Below the pieces are notes generated by a model. That model did not search any database. It saw only the letters and a list, made by a program, of their open reading frames with translations, and was not told where the DNA came from. Positions 8,857 to 17,439 of a stretch of 64,000 nucleotides of DNA are shown here, piece by piece (position 1 is the stretch's first letter; every line of letters starts with the position of its first letter). Origin of the DNA: Actinoplanes cyaneus (lineage in GTDB: Bacteria; Actinomycetota; Actinomycetes; Mycobacteriales; Micromonosporaceae); NCBI RefSeq assembly GCF_016862095.1, contig NZ_BOMH01000073.1, positions 39,094-103,093 of the forward strand, given 5' to 3'. The translations under genes and the position numbers were made by a program.

Positions 8857-9837
8857 TCAGTAGACGGAGGCCTGGGTGCTCGTGGTGTAGATACCGTTGG
8901 CGCCGAACCACACCCGGTCGCCCCAGGACGTACGGGCGTTGCCGTTGAAGTTGCTGACCTGGTCGAGGTACGAAAGGTCGCTGCTGTTGCCGCTCCAGGA
9001 CCACGCGAGAAGTCCGTACCCGGCAGAGTTGGCCTTGGCCATGATGGTGTCCTCGTCGACGTTGCCGTAGGCGTCGTAGGGCCCGAACTCCCCGATCAGC
9101 AGCAGGTTGTTGTTCTTGAAGGTGTCGATGTACGAGGTGATCGTCGAGGCGCTGCTGTACTGCGAGTACATGTGCACCGAGAAGACGAGGTTGTGACGCG
9201 GGTCGGCGGCCTGGACCGACGCGGCGTTGTTCTTCATCACGCCGCCGTTGTCCTGTCCCCAGTTCGGGGCGTCGACGACCAGGACGTGGTCGAGGCCGGC
9301 GTTGCGCAGCTTGGTGACGGCGTTCTTGGTGTCGGCGGTCCAGTTGGCGATGTTGTTGTTGCCGTACGGCTCGTTGCCGATGTTGATCATCACGTAGCGC
9401 TCCTGGCCCTGCAGCGCGTTCTTGATCCTGATCCAGTAGTCGGCGGCCGAGGAGAGGCTGTACGCGCCGCCGGCGTCGCCGTACCCGGTGGTGTCGTGAT
9501 TCTCCAGCAGGCAGATCAGCTTGTTGCTCTTGCAGGCGGCGATGACGTTGCTGACGTCCGAGGCGGAGTTGGCCGTCCACCGGCCGCGGCTGAGCACGAC
9601 GCGCACGGTGTTGGCCCGCCAGCTCTTCTGCCAGCCGAGATCACTGGCGGTGTTGCCGGGAAACCAGGCGTGCGGCTCGTTCGTCCCCCGGATCATGAAG
9701 CTCTTGCCGTTGCCGTCGAGCAGGGCCTGGCCGCTGACGCGCATGCCGGTCGCGGCGTACGCGGGAGCGACTCCGACGGCCAGGCTCAGCGGTAGTGCGG
9801 CGATGACAGCCGCGGCCAGCAGGGGTCTGAATCTCAC
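8857..9837 (-). CDS. Secreted GH5 endo-beta-1,4-mannanase, 326 aa
   Basis: A signal peptide (MRFRPLLAAAVIAALPL, cleavage near AYA at 26-28) precedes one (beta/alpha)8 domain of the GH5_8 bacterial mannanase type, without a binding module. The acid/base Glu is in INIGNEPYG (residue 156) and the nucleophile in LLIGEFG (residue 250). RGTNEPHAWF, LLENHD and VFSVHMYSQY are further family marks. It should cut the beta-mannan backbone outside the cell. It starts nine bases after the alpha-galactosidase reading frame ends, so the two were one transcript under the divergent control region at 12.25-12.36 kb. Its own frame is intact. Confidence 0.9.
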   Translation of the reverse strand: MRFRPLLAAAVIAALPLSLAVGVAPAYAATGMRVSGQALLDGNGKSFMIRGTNEPHAWFPGNTASDLGWQKSWRANTVRVVLSRGRWTANSASDVSNVIAACKSNKLICLLENHDTTGYGDAGGAYSLSSAADYWIRIKNALQGQERYVMINIGNEPYGNNNIANWTADTKNAVTKLRNAGLDHVLVVDAPNWGQDNGGVMKNNAASVQAADPRHNLVFSVHMYSQYSSASTITSYIDTFKNNNLLLIGEFGPYDAYGNVDEDTIMAKANSAGYGLLAWSWSGNSSDLSYLDQVSNFNGNARTSWGDRVWFGANGIYTTSTQASVY

Positions 9838-9846
9838 GATGTTCTC

Positions 9847-12230
9847 CTATTCCGCACGGATGTTGTCGATCTCCGCCGCCGCGCCGCCGTTGAGGAACAC
9901 CCAGATGCCGTGCACTTGCGTGGGGTCGGGTGGCGCCCCGCCGGGGCAGGAGATGTCGTCGATGCTCTCGGTGATGGAGCGGCTGGCGTGCGCGTTGGTC
10001 CACGCCCACTTCCCGCCCTGGCACCAGGTGTTGTCCGGCCCGGCCTGGATGGCGATCTCACCGGAGGTGCCGGCTTGTCCGGCACGTACGTCGTACTTCA
10101 GGGCCCGCGTGCCGGTCAGGTCGAGCGGCGATGTGAGGGCGACGCCGAACCAGTTGCCGTTGACGGGCGGCTCGACCTGCAGCCCGTGCGTCCCGTCGGT
10201 GGCGAAGGCGGAGGACCCGGCGACGCTGCCGCCCTGCTCCGGGTTGGCGATGCCGAACCCGTCGGTGCCGTCCTCGAAGGAGAGCAGCGTCCTGGACGCC
10301 GGTGCGACCGGATCGTCCGGGCCGGCCGATCCGCAGGTCAGCACCGGCGCCGCCCAGTCGGCGTGCGTTCCGGCCGTACCGTCGACGGCCAGTGGCAACC
10401 GTTGGATGCCCGATAGTCCGGCGGTCAAGGTTGTCGCCGCGCCGCCGGATGCCATGGTGCCGCTGCTCACGACCGCCGTGTCGTCGGCGTAGACGGTGAA
10501 CCGGGCCGTTCCGGCATTGTCCTCGTCGTCGACGCCCACGTCCGTGGTCAATGACGAGCAGGTGCCGCCGAGGTAGTAGAGCAGTTCGTCCGGCGCGGCC
10601 ACGCCCAGGCCACGGGTGTAGTAGTGGCCAGCGATGGTGATCAGGTTGCCGTCGCCGATGCCGGCTCCGCCGACTGACTGGTCGAACTCGGCGTCCGTCT
10701 CGGCGGCGGTCGGTAGCGCGCTCAGGTGCCAGCGCCCGGACGCGGGCGCCGTGACGACGTCGGCATCGAGGCCGGTGCTGGTGGCGGCGGGCCGATGGTG
10801 CGGGCCCCACCCGTAGGACGCGGTGATCGTCAGTGGATACCGGCCCGCGGCGCTTCCGTCAGGAACGGTCACCTGCCAGGTGGTGGTCAGCGCCGCGTCG
10901 GGGGCCAGCTTCCCGGCGGTCGGCGGCGAGGTGGGCCGGACTGTCCACCCTTGCGGCGCCTGGACCCGTACCCGTACTCCGGTCAGGCCGGTGCCGCCCC
11001 GATCGGTCACCATCGTGGTCAGCACGCCGGCATGCTCCGCACCCGGAACGAGAGTCGCCAGGCCGGCGCCGACCGTCACCGAGGGCGGTACGGCCATCGG
11101 ACCGGCCATCGGGCGGACCCGGTACACCACCGTGCCGTGCGGTGGCACCGCGGCGGCGATGGTGGTGCCCGCCTGCAGATCCTTTCCGGACCAGACGTCG
11201 TGCAGCCGGTACGCGGGCGCCCGGGCCAGACCGGTGTCGCCGGCCGCGACGCCGACGGTGGCAAGCTTGTCGGTGGAGTTGTACAGCGCGATCGCCCGGT
11301 CACCACCGGCCAGCGGCTTGTCGAGCACCATCGGCCCGCCCGCGTCGCTGACCACGGCGCACTGCACCCCGAGCCGGTCCTGATCGATGGCGATGATGCC
11401 GCGGTGACCGAGACGGCCAGGGTGTCCGCCCCGGCCGTACGCAGATCGGTGCCGATGATGAGCGGGGCGCCATCATCGCCCACATGCTCATGTGGGTGCG
11501 ATATTCCACGGCGGACATCCCGCCGTTGCCGACCTCCAGCATGTCCGGGTCGTTCCAGTGCCCCGGCCCGGCGTACGGCGCCAGCGGCGCGTTCTGCGCG
11601 ATGATCGACCGTACGCTCGGCCAGGTGTCGCTGATATCGCCGGTGGTACGCCACAACTGGGCCACGCCGGTGGCCCAGTTCCATGGCCGGGACGAGCCCC
11701 ACTCGCACATGGCGTAGACGATCGGCCGGCCGGTGGCCCGCAGCGCGTCGCGCATCGCCGTGTAGCGCCGCTGGTAGTCGGCTTGCGAGCCGTCGGACTG
11801 GTTGTGGCAGTTGTCGTACTTGAGGTAGTCGATGCCCCAGTCCGCCCAGGTCCGGGCGTCGATCGTCTCGTGCCCGAGGCTGCCCGGGTAGCCCGCGCAT
11901 GTCTGCGTTCCCGCGTCGCCGTAGATGCCCAGCTTGAGCCCTTTGCCGTGGACGTAGCGGGCCAGTCCGCCATGCCCTCGGGGAACTTGACCGGGTTGGG
12001 CACGAGCCGGCCGCCGGCGTCTCGTTCCTGGGCCGACCAGCAGTCGTCGATGGTGACGTACTCGTAGCCGGCCGCGCGCAGAGACCCTTCTCGACCATGG
12101 CGTCGGCGGTCTGCCGGATGAGCGTGTCGTCCACCGCGCAGCCGAAGGCGTTCCAGTCGTTGAAGCCCATCGGCGGCGTCGCGGCCAGGGCGGCTCGTGG
12201 CGTGCCGGGGGAGGATGCGGACGCGGATGC
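9847..12230 (-). pseudogene. GH27 alpha-galactosidase with NEW3 and NPCBM modules, frameshifted
   Basis: All parts of a secreted alpha-galactosidase are present in order: ATPPMGFNDWNAFGC, DYLKYDNC-type nucleophile segment near 11815, WNDPDMLEVGNGGMS with the acid/base Asp, and DQDRLGVQ. These are followed by a NEW3-like domain, an NPCBM/CBM51-like domain and a C-terminal beta-sandwich starting LLSFEDGTDGFG. The frame is broken at about 12090 (2-bp insertion), 11971, 11470 and 11410 (one base missing each). There is also no in-frame start: the coding match begins as LLTPSPASASAS right at the operator-like site, so the signal-peptide start is gone. The 9847-11367 part is open for 506 codons. 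Real decay or assembly errors are both possible. Confidence 0.8.
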
Positions 12231-12246
12231 GGGGCTCGGCGTCAGT

Positions 12247-12259
12247 AAGCGCCTTAAGT
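12247..12259 (+). promoter_or_regulatory. Operator-like half of a 13-bp inverted pair (left)
   Basis: AAGCGCCTTAAGT is the exact reverse complement of the site at 12352-12364. It sits at the truncated 5' end of the GH27 gene. The CTTAAG core is itself palindromic. By analogy with glycosidase genes in actinomycetes, a LacI-family repressor is the likely reader; that is inference. Confidence 0.6.
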
Positions 12260-12351
12260 TATGGGTGTCAATGGGTGGCGGGCGGGTTTGCGGCTAGCCG
12301 CTTCTTTCCCTGCTGCTGCGGCAGCGGGACGTTGCGCCTGCTTGACGCCTT

Positions 12352-12364
12352 ACTTAAGGCGCTT
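12352..12364 (+). promoter_or_regulatory. Operator-like half of a 13-bp inverted pair (right)
   Basis: ACTTAAGGCGCTT lies 56 bp before the GH5 start at 12420, in the position expected for a promoter-blocking operator. Its inverted copy at 12247 faces the alpha-galactosidase gene, so one regulator could control both directions or bridge the two sites with a short loop (centres 105 bp apart, ten helical turns). Confidence 0.6.
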
Positions 12365-12419
12365 TAGATTGCGTAACGGCCCGGAAACATCGATGACCGA
12401 CACTCCAGCGGAGACGATC

Positions 12420-14405
12420 ATGAACGTGCTGACGGCGACGCGCCGACATTGCGCCGCCCTTCTCGGATTGCTGCTGGCCGCTGTCGGCGTCGCCGCGGTG
12501 CCCGCGTCGGCGACCGCCGCGGCCTCGCCGTTCGTGACGCGGACCGGCGCCACCCTCACGCTGGGCGGCAGACCGTTCCGTTTCGCCGGGACCAACAACT
12601 ACTACCTGCACTACCAGTCCGCGGTCGCTCGCGACAACGTGCTCGACAAGGCGGCCGCCTCCGGATTTCAGGTAGTGCGGACGTGGGGCTGGTTCGACAC
12701 CGGCCTCGCCGACGGCAGCGATCCCACCGCCGGCAGCCAGAACGGCGTGTACCTGCAGTATTGGGACGGCTCGCGTCATCCGCGCTACAACGATGGCGCG
12801 GACGGCCTGGCCCGGCTGGACGTGGTGATCGCCCGCGCCGCTCACGACGGGCTCAAGCTGGTCATCCCGTTCACCAACAACTGGGCCGACTTCGGTGGCA
12901 TGGACAGGTATGTCGAGTGGGCCGGCGGCGCGCACCACGACGACTTCTACACCGACGCCCGGATCCGGGGCTGGTACCGCGACTACATCGCGCATGTGCT
13001 CGACCGGACCAACACCATCACCGGCGTGAAGTACAAGGACGACCCGACGATCATGACGTGGGAACTGGCCAACGAGCCGCGGTGCGTCGGCTCCGGCCGG
13101 TATCCGCGCTCCGCAGGCTGCGACACCGACACGATCACCGCCTGGGCCGACGAGATGTCCACGTACATCAGGTCGGTGGATCGCCGGCATCTGATCAGCG
13201 TCGGCGACGAGGGCTTCTTCGCCGACCAGCCCGGCGGCGACGACTGGACCCGCAACGGGGGAGAGGGTATCGACACCGTCCGCCTGGGCCGGCTCAAGAA
13301 CATCGACGTGCTCAGCTACCACCTGTACCCGGACGGCTGGGGCAAGACGGCCGACTGGGGCACCCAGTGGATCATCGAGCACGCCAAGGCGGGACGCCAG
13401 GTCGGCAAGCCGGTGATGCTCGGCGAGTTCGGGTACCGCGACAAGGCCACCCGCAACACCGTCTACCAGCGCTGGACCGACGCGGCCTACGCCTCCGGCA
13501 CCACCGGCGCGCTGTACTGGATCCTGTCGGACCGGCTCGAGGACGGCAGTCTCTACGGTGACTACGACGGGTTCACCGTCTACTGCCCGAGCCCGGTCTG
13601 CACCACGATCGGCAACTTCGCCCGCCGGATGCGCGGCGCAGGCTTCACCTTCGCCCCGGTCGCCGACGACGACACCACAACCACCGATTACGGTACGGCC
13701 GTGAGCGTCGCCGCCACCGGTAACGACATCGCCTACCTGCCGGCCCGCGCGGTCAACCCCCGCACCGTCGACCTGGACCCGGACCGTGCCGGCCGGCAGA
13801 CGACGGTCACCGTCACCGGCGGAACCTTCACCGTTCGCAGCAACGGCACGGTCGATTTCACCCCGGCAGCTGGCTTCGCGGGCAGAGCCGTGGCGACCTA
13901 CACCGTCCGGGACGACCTCGGCCGGACCTCGAACCGGGCCACCGTCACGGTGACCGTCAAACCACAGCCGCGCCCCGCCGAAACCCTCTTCGACTTCGAG
14001 GACGGGACCCAGGGGTGGGGACCTGCGGCGTTCAACCCCGATGCCGGCACCACCGCCGTCACCACCGCGTTCCACGCCGACGGCGTGCAGGGACTGCGCC
14101 TGACCGGCACCGCGGGCGGCTGGTTCGGCGCACCATTGCCTGCCCCGGCGGACCTGAGCACCCGGGCAGCACTGAGCTTCGCCTCCCCGTCGGCCAACGG
14201 ATCCTTCGCGGTCTCCTTCCAGACCGGGCCGGACAGCGTGTGGTGCCAGGGCGATGCCCGGCCGGCGCCGGACCGTCCCGGCACTTTCGTCCTGGACCTG
14301 ACCGCCGTCGCCCCGGGCTGCCCCGGCTTGGCCGACGTGCGCACCGTCAACCTCTACCTTGGCGGCAACCAGGTCCAGGACATCGACGCCGTGACCCTCA
14401 GCTGA
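12420..14405 (+). CDS. Secreted multidomain GH5 beta-mannanase, 661 aa
   Basis: A signal peptide (hydrophobic stretch LLGLLLAAVGVAAV, cleavage near SATA) is followed by a GH5_7-like mannanase domain to about residue 410. The acid/base Glu219 is in TWELANEPR and the nucleophile Glu336 in VMLGEFGY. Then comes a cadherin/Ig-like module (VADDDTTTTDYGT... TYTVRDDLGRTS, about 415-520). A C-terminal beta-sandwich carbohydrate-binding module starts LFDFEDGTQGWG. That tail is homologous to the tail of the GH27 protein encoded divergently. The ATG at 12420 gives the best signal peptide. Together the locus would remove galactose branches and cut the mannan backbone. Confidence 0.9.
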   Translation: MNVLTATRRHCAALLGLLLAAVGVAAVPASATAAASPFVTRTGATLTLGGRPFRFAGTNNYYLHYQSAVARDNVLDKAAASGFQVVRTWGWFDTGLADGSDPTAGSQNGVYLQYWDGSRHPRYNDGADGLARLDVVIARAAHDGLKLVIPFTNNWADFGGMDRYVEWAGGAHHDDFYTDARIRGWYRDYIAHVLDRTNTITGVKYKDDPTIMTWELANEPRCVGSGRYPRSAGCDTDTITAWADEMSTYIRSVDRRHLISVGDEGFFADQPGGDDWTRNGGEGIDTVRLGRLKNIDVLSYHLYPDGWGKTADWGTQWIIEHAKAGRQVGKPVMLGEFGYRDKATRNTVYQRWTDAAYASGTTGALYWILSDRLEDGSLYGDYDGFTVYCPSPVCTTIGNFARRMRGAGFTFAPVADDDTTTTDYGTAVSVAATGNDIAYLPARAVNPRTVDLDPDRAGRQTTVTVTGGTFTVRSNGTVDFTPAAGFAGRAVATYTVRDDLGRTSNRATVTVTVKPQPRPAETLFDFEDGTQGWGPAAFNPDAGTTAVTTAFHADGVQGLRLTGTAGGWFGAPLPAPADLSTRAALSFASPSANGSFAVSFQTGPDSVWCQGDARPAPDRPGTFVLDLTAVAPGCPGLADVRTVNLYLGGNQVQDIDAVTLS

Positions 14406-14445
14406 CCGCGTACCCCCGGCGCGGTCCGACGAAAGGAGATCCCCG

Positions 14446-14628
14446 ATGAGACGCCTGCGGGCGTTGAGCTTGGCCGTCCTGACGGCCAAGCGGCAACCGG
14501 ATGGCGACTGCAACGCCACTGATCCGCGATCACCGGAGCTGAGCCCCCGACGAAGAGAACGGTGCGCCCGGCGGACACGCCGGGGCCACCGATCGAAAGG
14601 GTCTCCTCTTGCGCTCTCTCCTGCGTAG
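14446..14628 (+). pseudogene. Possible truncated gene start (signal-peptide stub)
   Basis: A strong ribosome binding site (AAAGGAG at 14431-14437) precedes ATG 14446, and the first residues (MRRLRALSLAVLTA) look like the start of a signal peptide. The hydrophobic core then breaks off into a basic, polar run without a domain. The frame overlaps the TTG start of the CAP protein. I read it as the 5' stub of a deleted secreted-protein gene; a short leader peptide is the alternative. Confidence 0.3.
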
Positions 14629-15103
14629 CTTCGCCCTGGCCGCCTTCATCGTCCCGGCCGCGGCCGGCGTCATGATGAGTGCGTCCCCGGCTGAGGCCGC
14701 GCCGGTGAAGGCCAAAGCCGCCGAGCAGAGCTTGCAGGCCGACATTCTCCGCCTGGTCAACGAGGAGCGCGTCGAGCACGGTTGTGCCGCGCTGACCGCG
14801 AACGACCAGCTCACCGAGGCTGCCCGGGCGCACAGTGCGTGGATGGGCCGTACCGGCGCGTTCTCGCACACCGGCCGGGCCGGCTCGAACTTCGTGTCGC
14901 GTGCCAAGGCCGCCGGCTTCGCCCGCCCGTCCGCCGAGAACATCGCCTGGGGCTACCGCAGCGCCGAGGAGGTCGTGACCGGCTGGATGAACAGCCCGGG
15001 CCACCGCGCGAACATCCTGAACTGCCGCTCGAAGACGGTCGGCACCGGCGCCGTCTACGCGCAGAACGGCGCGCCGTACTACACCCAGGACTTCGGTTAC
15101 TGA
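14609..15103 (+). CDS. Secreted CAP-domain (SCP/YkwD-like) protein, 164 aa
   Basis: The TTG start gives a signal peptide (MRSLLRSFALAAFIVPAAAG, cleavage near AEA at 31-33). The rest is a single bacterial CAP domain: LVNEERVEHGCAAL, ARAHSAWMGRTGAFSHTG, GFARPSAENIAWG, VVTGWMNSPGHRANIL and a terminal YYTQDFGY. The two histidines and two glutamates of the CAP cavity are present. Proteins of this type are extracellular, and their biochemical role in bacteria is largely unknown. GAAAGGG about ten bases upstream supports the TTG. Two cysteines (HGCAAL and LNCRSK) could pair. Confidence 0.9.
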   Translation: MRSLLRSFALAAFIVPAAAGVMMSASPAEAAPVKAKAAEQSLQADILRLVNEERVEHGCAALTANDQLTEAARAHSAWMGRTGAFSHTGRAGSNFVSRAKAAGFARPSAENIAWGYRSAEEVVTGWMNSPGHRANILNCRSKTVGTGAVYAQNGAPYYTQDFGY

Positions 15104-15220
15104 GCCCACTGATCGTCGCACCGATGCCCCGCAGCTCCCCCGAGCGCGGGGCGATGCGTCGTGCGGGGTCGATGACCAGGGCGTCGAACGGTCGGCGGAG
15201 TTCGTTGACGGTGATGTCAA
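15104..15220. other. Region downstream of the CAP gene
   Basis: Short GC inverted repeats (GCCCCGC around 15124 with GCGGGGC around 15149) could terminate the CAP gene. A minus-strand frame here (RPFDALVIDPARRI and following) resembles coding sequence but has no start codon. I cannot identify it. Confidence 0.35.
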
Positions 15221-15394
15221 TCAGCCCGTCCTGACTGCTGTGCTGACTGCCGTCGCTGCGGCGAGGAAGGCGTCGGCGGCGATGACCAGGGGTACGGCGC
15301 CGCAGCACCTGGCGCCCACCTCTTCACCGGCGAACTCGTGACTTTTCGCCGGCCTCGACGCCGGGAACTCATCGGGCAGGCCCAGCGTGGTCAC
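15221..15394 (-). CDS. Possible small peptide gene, 57 aa, RiPP-precursor-like
   Basis: A GTG-started frame of 57 codons. The first half is polar and acidic (PDEFPASRPAKSHEF, then GEEV), next comes ARCCGAV, then a hydrophobic Ala/Val/Thr-rich tail ending TAVSTAVRTG. A polar leader followed by a Cys-, Ser- and Thr-containing hydrophobic segment is how many ribosomal peptide precursors look. However, no modification enzyme is nearby and no Shine-Dalgarno precedes the GTG. It may equally be a fragment of a larger decayed gene, because the frame stays open upstream of the GTG. Confidence 0.25.
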   Translation of the reverse strand: MTTLGLPDEFPASRPAKSHEFAGEEVGARCCGAVPLVIAADAFLAAATAVSTAVRTG

Positions 15395-15412
15395 CGGTGT
15401 TTTCGAGGGCCG

Positions 15413-15665
15413 TGCACGCCGAGGTGGGTGTCCCGGGAGCAGGAGCTTGAGCCGAACACGGTGTACGGCTGCCGGTGGCTGTTCGGTCTGATCTACCCGT
15501 ACGTGGGTGGCGTGCGCGCCGGACGGCTCACGCCCGGATGGTCGAGCGTGCCTATCGGGAGTTGGAAGGCTGCGGTTGCTCCCTTACCACCCTGCGGACG
15601 CTGAAATCTAGTGTTGGCGAAGGCGTTCGTGGCGCAGGTCGGCCGGGCCTTGGGTGCGCCGCTTC
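15413..15665 (+). pseudogene. Remnant of a tyrosine recombinase core-binding domain
   Basis: Three frames joined give a continuous recombinase-like N-terminal segment. The first is WVSREQELEPNTV with RWLFGLIYPYVGGVRAG and RLTP. After a shift near 15535 comes ARMVERAYRELEG with SLTTLRTLK, and after a second near 15610 VLAKAFVAQVGRALGA. The pattern resembles the SAM-like helical domain of actinobacterial site-specific integrases. No catalytic Arg-His-Arg-Tyr domain follows. The identification rests on pattern memory only; the double frameshift and missing catalytic half make it non-functional in any case. Confidence 0.45.
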
Positions 15666-15761
15666 TCTGCCTTTCGAGCTGACGTACGAGCTCCCGCAAA
15701 GAGACGTCCTACGACGACAAATTGAACCCGCCGACTTTGTCCGTGCCAACGAGAGCGTCGC

Positions 15762-16235
15762 TCACCGACCGTCGAGTTGCTCGCGTACCAGGGCGGCGAC
15801 GCGGGCCAGCGCGGCGCCGAGATGGCGTTGCTGTGCCGCGCTGAGTGGGTCGAACACCAGTTGCCTGACCTGTTCAACGTGAGCTGGAGCGCTGTGCTCA
15901 ACCTTCTGCAAGCCGGCGTCGGTCAGGGCCGCGAGAGTGTATCGGCCGTTGTCCGGATCAGGGTATCGGGTGACCCACGCCTGCTGCTCCAGTCGGGCCA
16001 TCAGCTTGGACAGCCGTGGCTGTGTGCTGTTGCACTGCACGGCCAGCTCGCTGAGCCGCATCGTGTGCGTCTCCGTCATGGACAGTCGGGCCATCACGCT
16101 GTACTCAAAGTTCGAGATGCCCTCGTCCCGCTGCAACTGACGATCCAGCAGCGTGGGCAGCGCGACGACCACGGTACGCAGATCCTGCCACAGCTTTTGC
16201 TGCTCGTCGTCGAGCCATTGCGGAGAGCCGGTCAT
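15762..16235 (-). CDS. MarR-family transcriptional regulator, 157 aa
   Basis: A winged-helix protein of typical MarR length: dimerising N-terminal helices (LWQDLRTVVVALPTLLDRQL), the recognition region LSELAVQCNSTQPRLSKLMARLE, and the wing with the DPDNGRYT motif (family DxRxxxL). It is divergent from the quinone oxidoreductase at 16495. Three copies of one palindromic site lie between them, so it most likely represses both itself and the oxidoreductase and releases on an electrophile or quinone-type signal, as many such pairs do. The ligand cannot be told from sequence. Confidence 0.9.
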   Translation of the reverse strand: MTGSPQWLDDEQQKLWQDLRTVVVALPTLLDRQLQRDEGISNFEYSVMARLSMTETHTMRLSELAVQCNSTQPRLSKLMARLEQQAWVTRYPDPDNGRYTLAALTDAGLQKVEHSAPAHVEQVRQLVFDPLSAAQQRHLGAALARVAALVREQLDGR

Positions 16236-16246
16236 GCGCGCAGCTT

Positions 16247-16261
16247 ACTTGACTGGGCAAC
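16247..16261. promoter_or_regulatory. MarR-type operator copy 1
   Basis: ACTTGACTGGGCAAC differs from the inverse of operator copy 3 by one base (GTTGCCCAGTCAAGT against GTTGCCCAGGCAAGT). It lies 12 bp before the MarR start codon, fitting autorepression. Confidence 0.65.
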
Positions 16262-16355
16262 CTGGCACGTGGCCAGGAGCTCTGAAGCTCAGGGGCGCGC
16301 TGGCCGATCAGGCGCAGGTAGTGACCTGGTAGGCCTCTGTGATGCCACCCATGTT

Positions 16356-16373
16356 GACTTGCCTAGGCAAGTC
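16356..16373. promoter_or_regulatory. MarR-type operator copy 2 (perfect palindrome)
   Basis: GACTTGCCTAGGCAAGTC is a perfect 18-bp palindrome in the divergent MarR/oxidoreductase intergenic region. It is the best copy of the three and defines the motif TTGCCYAGGCAA. Confidence 0.75.
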
Positions 16374-16389
16374 AGAAACACTCATTCTC

Positions 16390-16406
16390 AGTTGCCCAGG
16401 CAAGTC
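16390..16406. promoter_or_regulatory. MarR-type operator copy 3
   Basis: AGTTGCCCAGGCAAGTC repeats the palindrome with one central mismatch. Its centre is about 34 bp from the centre of copy 2, some three helical turns, so two dimers could bind the same DNA face upstream of the oxidoreductase. Confidence 0.65.
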
Positions 16407-16494
16407 CGGCCGTGTCCAGCTTCGCGCCCCGGCCCGCTCCGGCGATGCCCCGTTCGCCACGGATCCGACATCACGACAACCATTGGGAGAGGCC

Positions 16495-17430
16495 ATGAAG
16501 GCGATTCGCTATCACGAGTTCGGCAGCACCGAAGTTCTGCGCCAGGAGGAGGCGGTGCGTCCGGTTCCCGGAGCGGGCCAGGTGCTGGTGAAGGTGGCTG
16601 CCACGTCGTTCAACCCGGTCGACGACCACATCCGGCTGGGCGTCCTCGCCGAGATGATCCCCACTGCGCTGCCGATCACGCCCGGCCTCGACGTCGCAGG
16701 CATCGTCGCCGAGCTCGGCGACGGAGTCAACGAACTGCAGGTCGGTGATTCGATCATCGCCATGTTCCCGCTGGACGTGCACGGCGGGGCCGCCGAGTAC
16801 GCGGTCGTCGCCGCCGACCTGGTGACCGCCGCTCCCCGCAGCATCACGCTGGCCGACGCCGCAGCCCTACCCCTGAGCGGGCTGGCGGCGCGACAGGCGG
16901 CAGTCGAACTCGCGGGAATCAAGGCCGGTCAGACCGTTCTCGTCAACGGGGCAGGCGGCGCGGTGGGAAGCATCGTGGTCCAGCTCGCCGTCGAAGCCGG
17001 CGCGAAGGTGACCGCCGTCGACGGCCGGCAGCACGCCGACCGCCTGAACGGCTATGGCGTGCAGGAGGTCGTCGGCCCGCTGGACCTCGACGCCGGCCCG
17101 GCCGCCGTCGGCGGCCCCTTCGACGTGGTGGTGAACCATGTCCGACTGGCTCCCGAAGGCCTCGCGAAACTGACCTCCTACGTGGCCGACGGCGGCATCG
17201 TCGTCAGCTCTGCCGGCCCGGTGCCGGCTGACGAGGCACGCTCGGTACGCACAGCAGGCGTGTGGGTTCGCCCCGACGCCTCCCACCTGGCCGACCTCGT
17301 CTCCCGGATCGACAACGGTGCACTCAAGCTGCACATCGCCGACCGCCGACCGCTGGAGGAACTGCCGACAGTCCACAGGGATGCGAGCAACGGCAAGCTG
17401 CTCGGCAAAACGGTCATCATCGTCGCCTGA
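16495..17430 (+). CDS. Zinc-independent quinone oxidoreductase-like MDR protein, 311 aa
   Basis: A medium-chain dehydrogenase/reductase of the quinone-oxidoreductase branch. It begins MKAIRYHEFGSTEVL and has the GroES-like domain with FNPVDDHIRLG and PGLDVAGIVAELGDGV. The NADPH-binding motif is VLVNGAGGAVGSIVVQLA at about residues 145-162. The structural zinc cysteines of alcohol dehydrogenases are absent. It should reduce quinones or enones with NADPH. GGGAGAGG five bases before ATG 16495 fixes the start; an upstream frame to 16339 runs through the operators and is not coding. Control by the divergent MarR protein is inferred from the operators. Confidence 0.9.
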   Translation: MKAIRYHEFGSTEVLRQEEAVRPVPGAGQVLVKVAATSFNPVDDHIRLGVLAEMIPTALPITPGLDVAGIVAELGDGVNELQVGDSIIAMFPLDVHGGAAEYAVVAADLVTAAPRSITLADAAALPLSGLAARQAAVELAGIKAGQTVLVNGAGGAVGSIVVQLAVEAGAKVTAVDGRQHADRLNGYGVQEVVGPLDLDAGPAAVGGPFDVVVNHVRLAPEGLAKLTSYVADGGIVVSSAGPVPADEARSVRTAGVWVRPDASHLADLVSRIDNGALKLHIADRRPLEELPTVHRDASNGKLLGKTVIIVA

Positions 17431-17439
17431 CGACACACC

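Noticed and set aside
12354..14519. Minus-strand open frame of 721 codons opposite the GH5 mannanase
   Set aside because: Antisense shadow; the plus-strand frame carries signal peptide and catalytic motifs.
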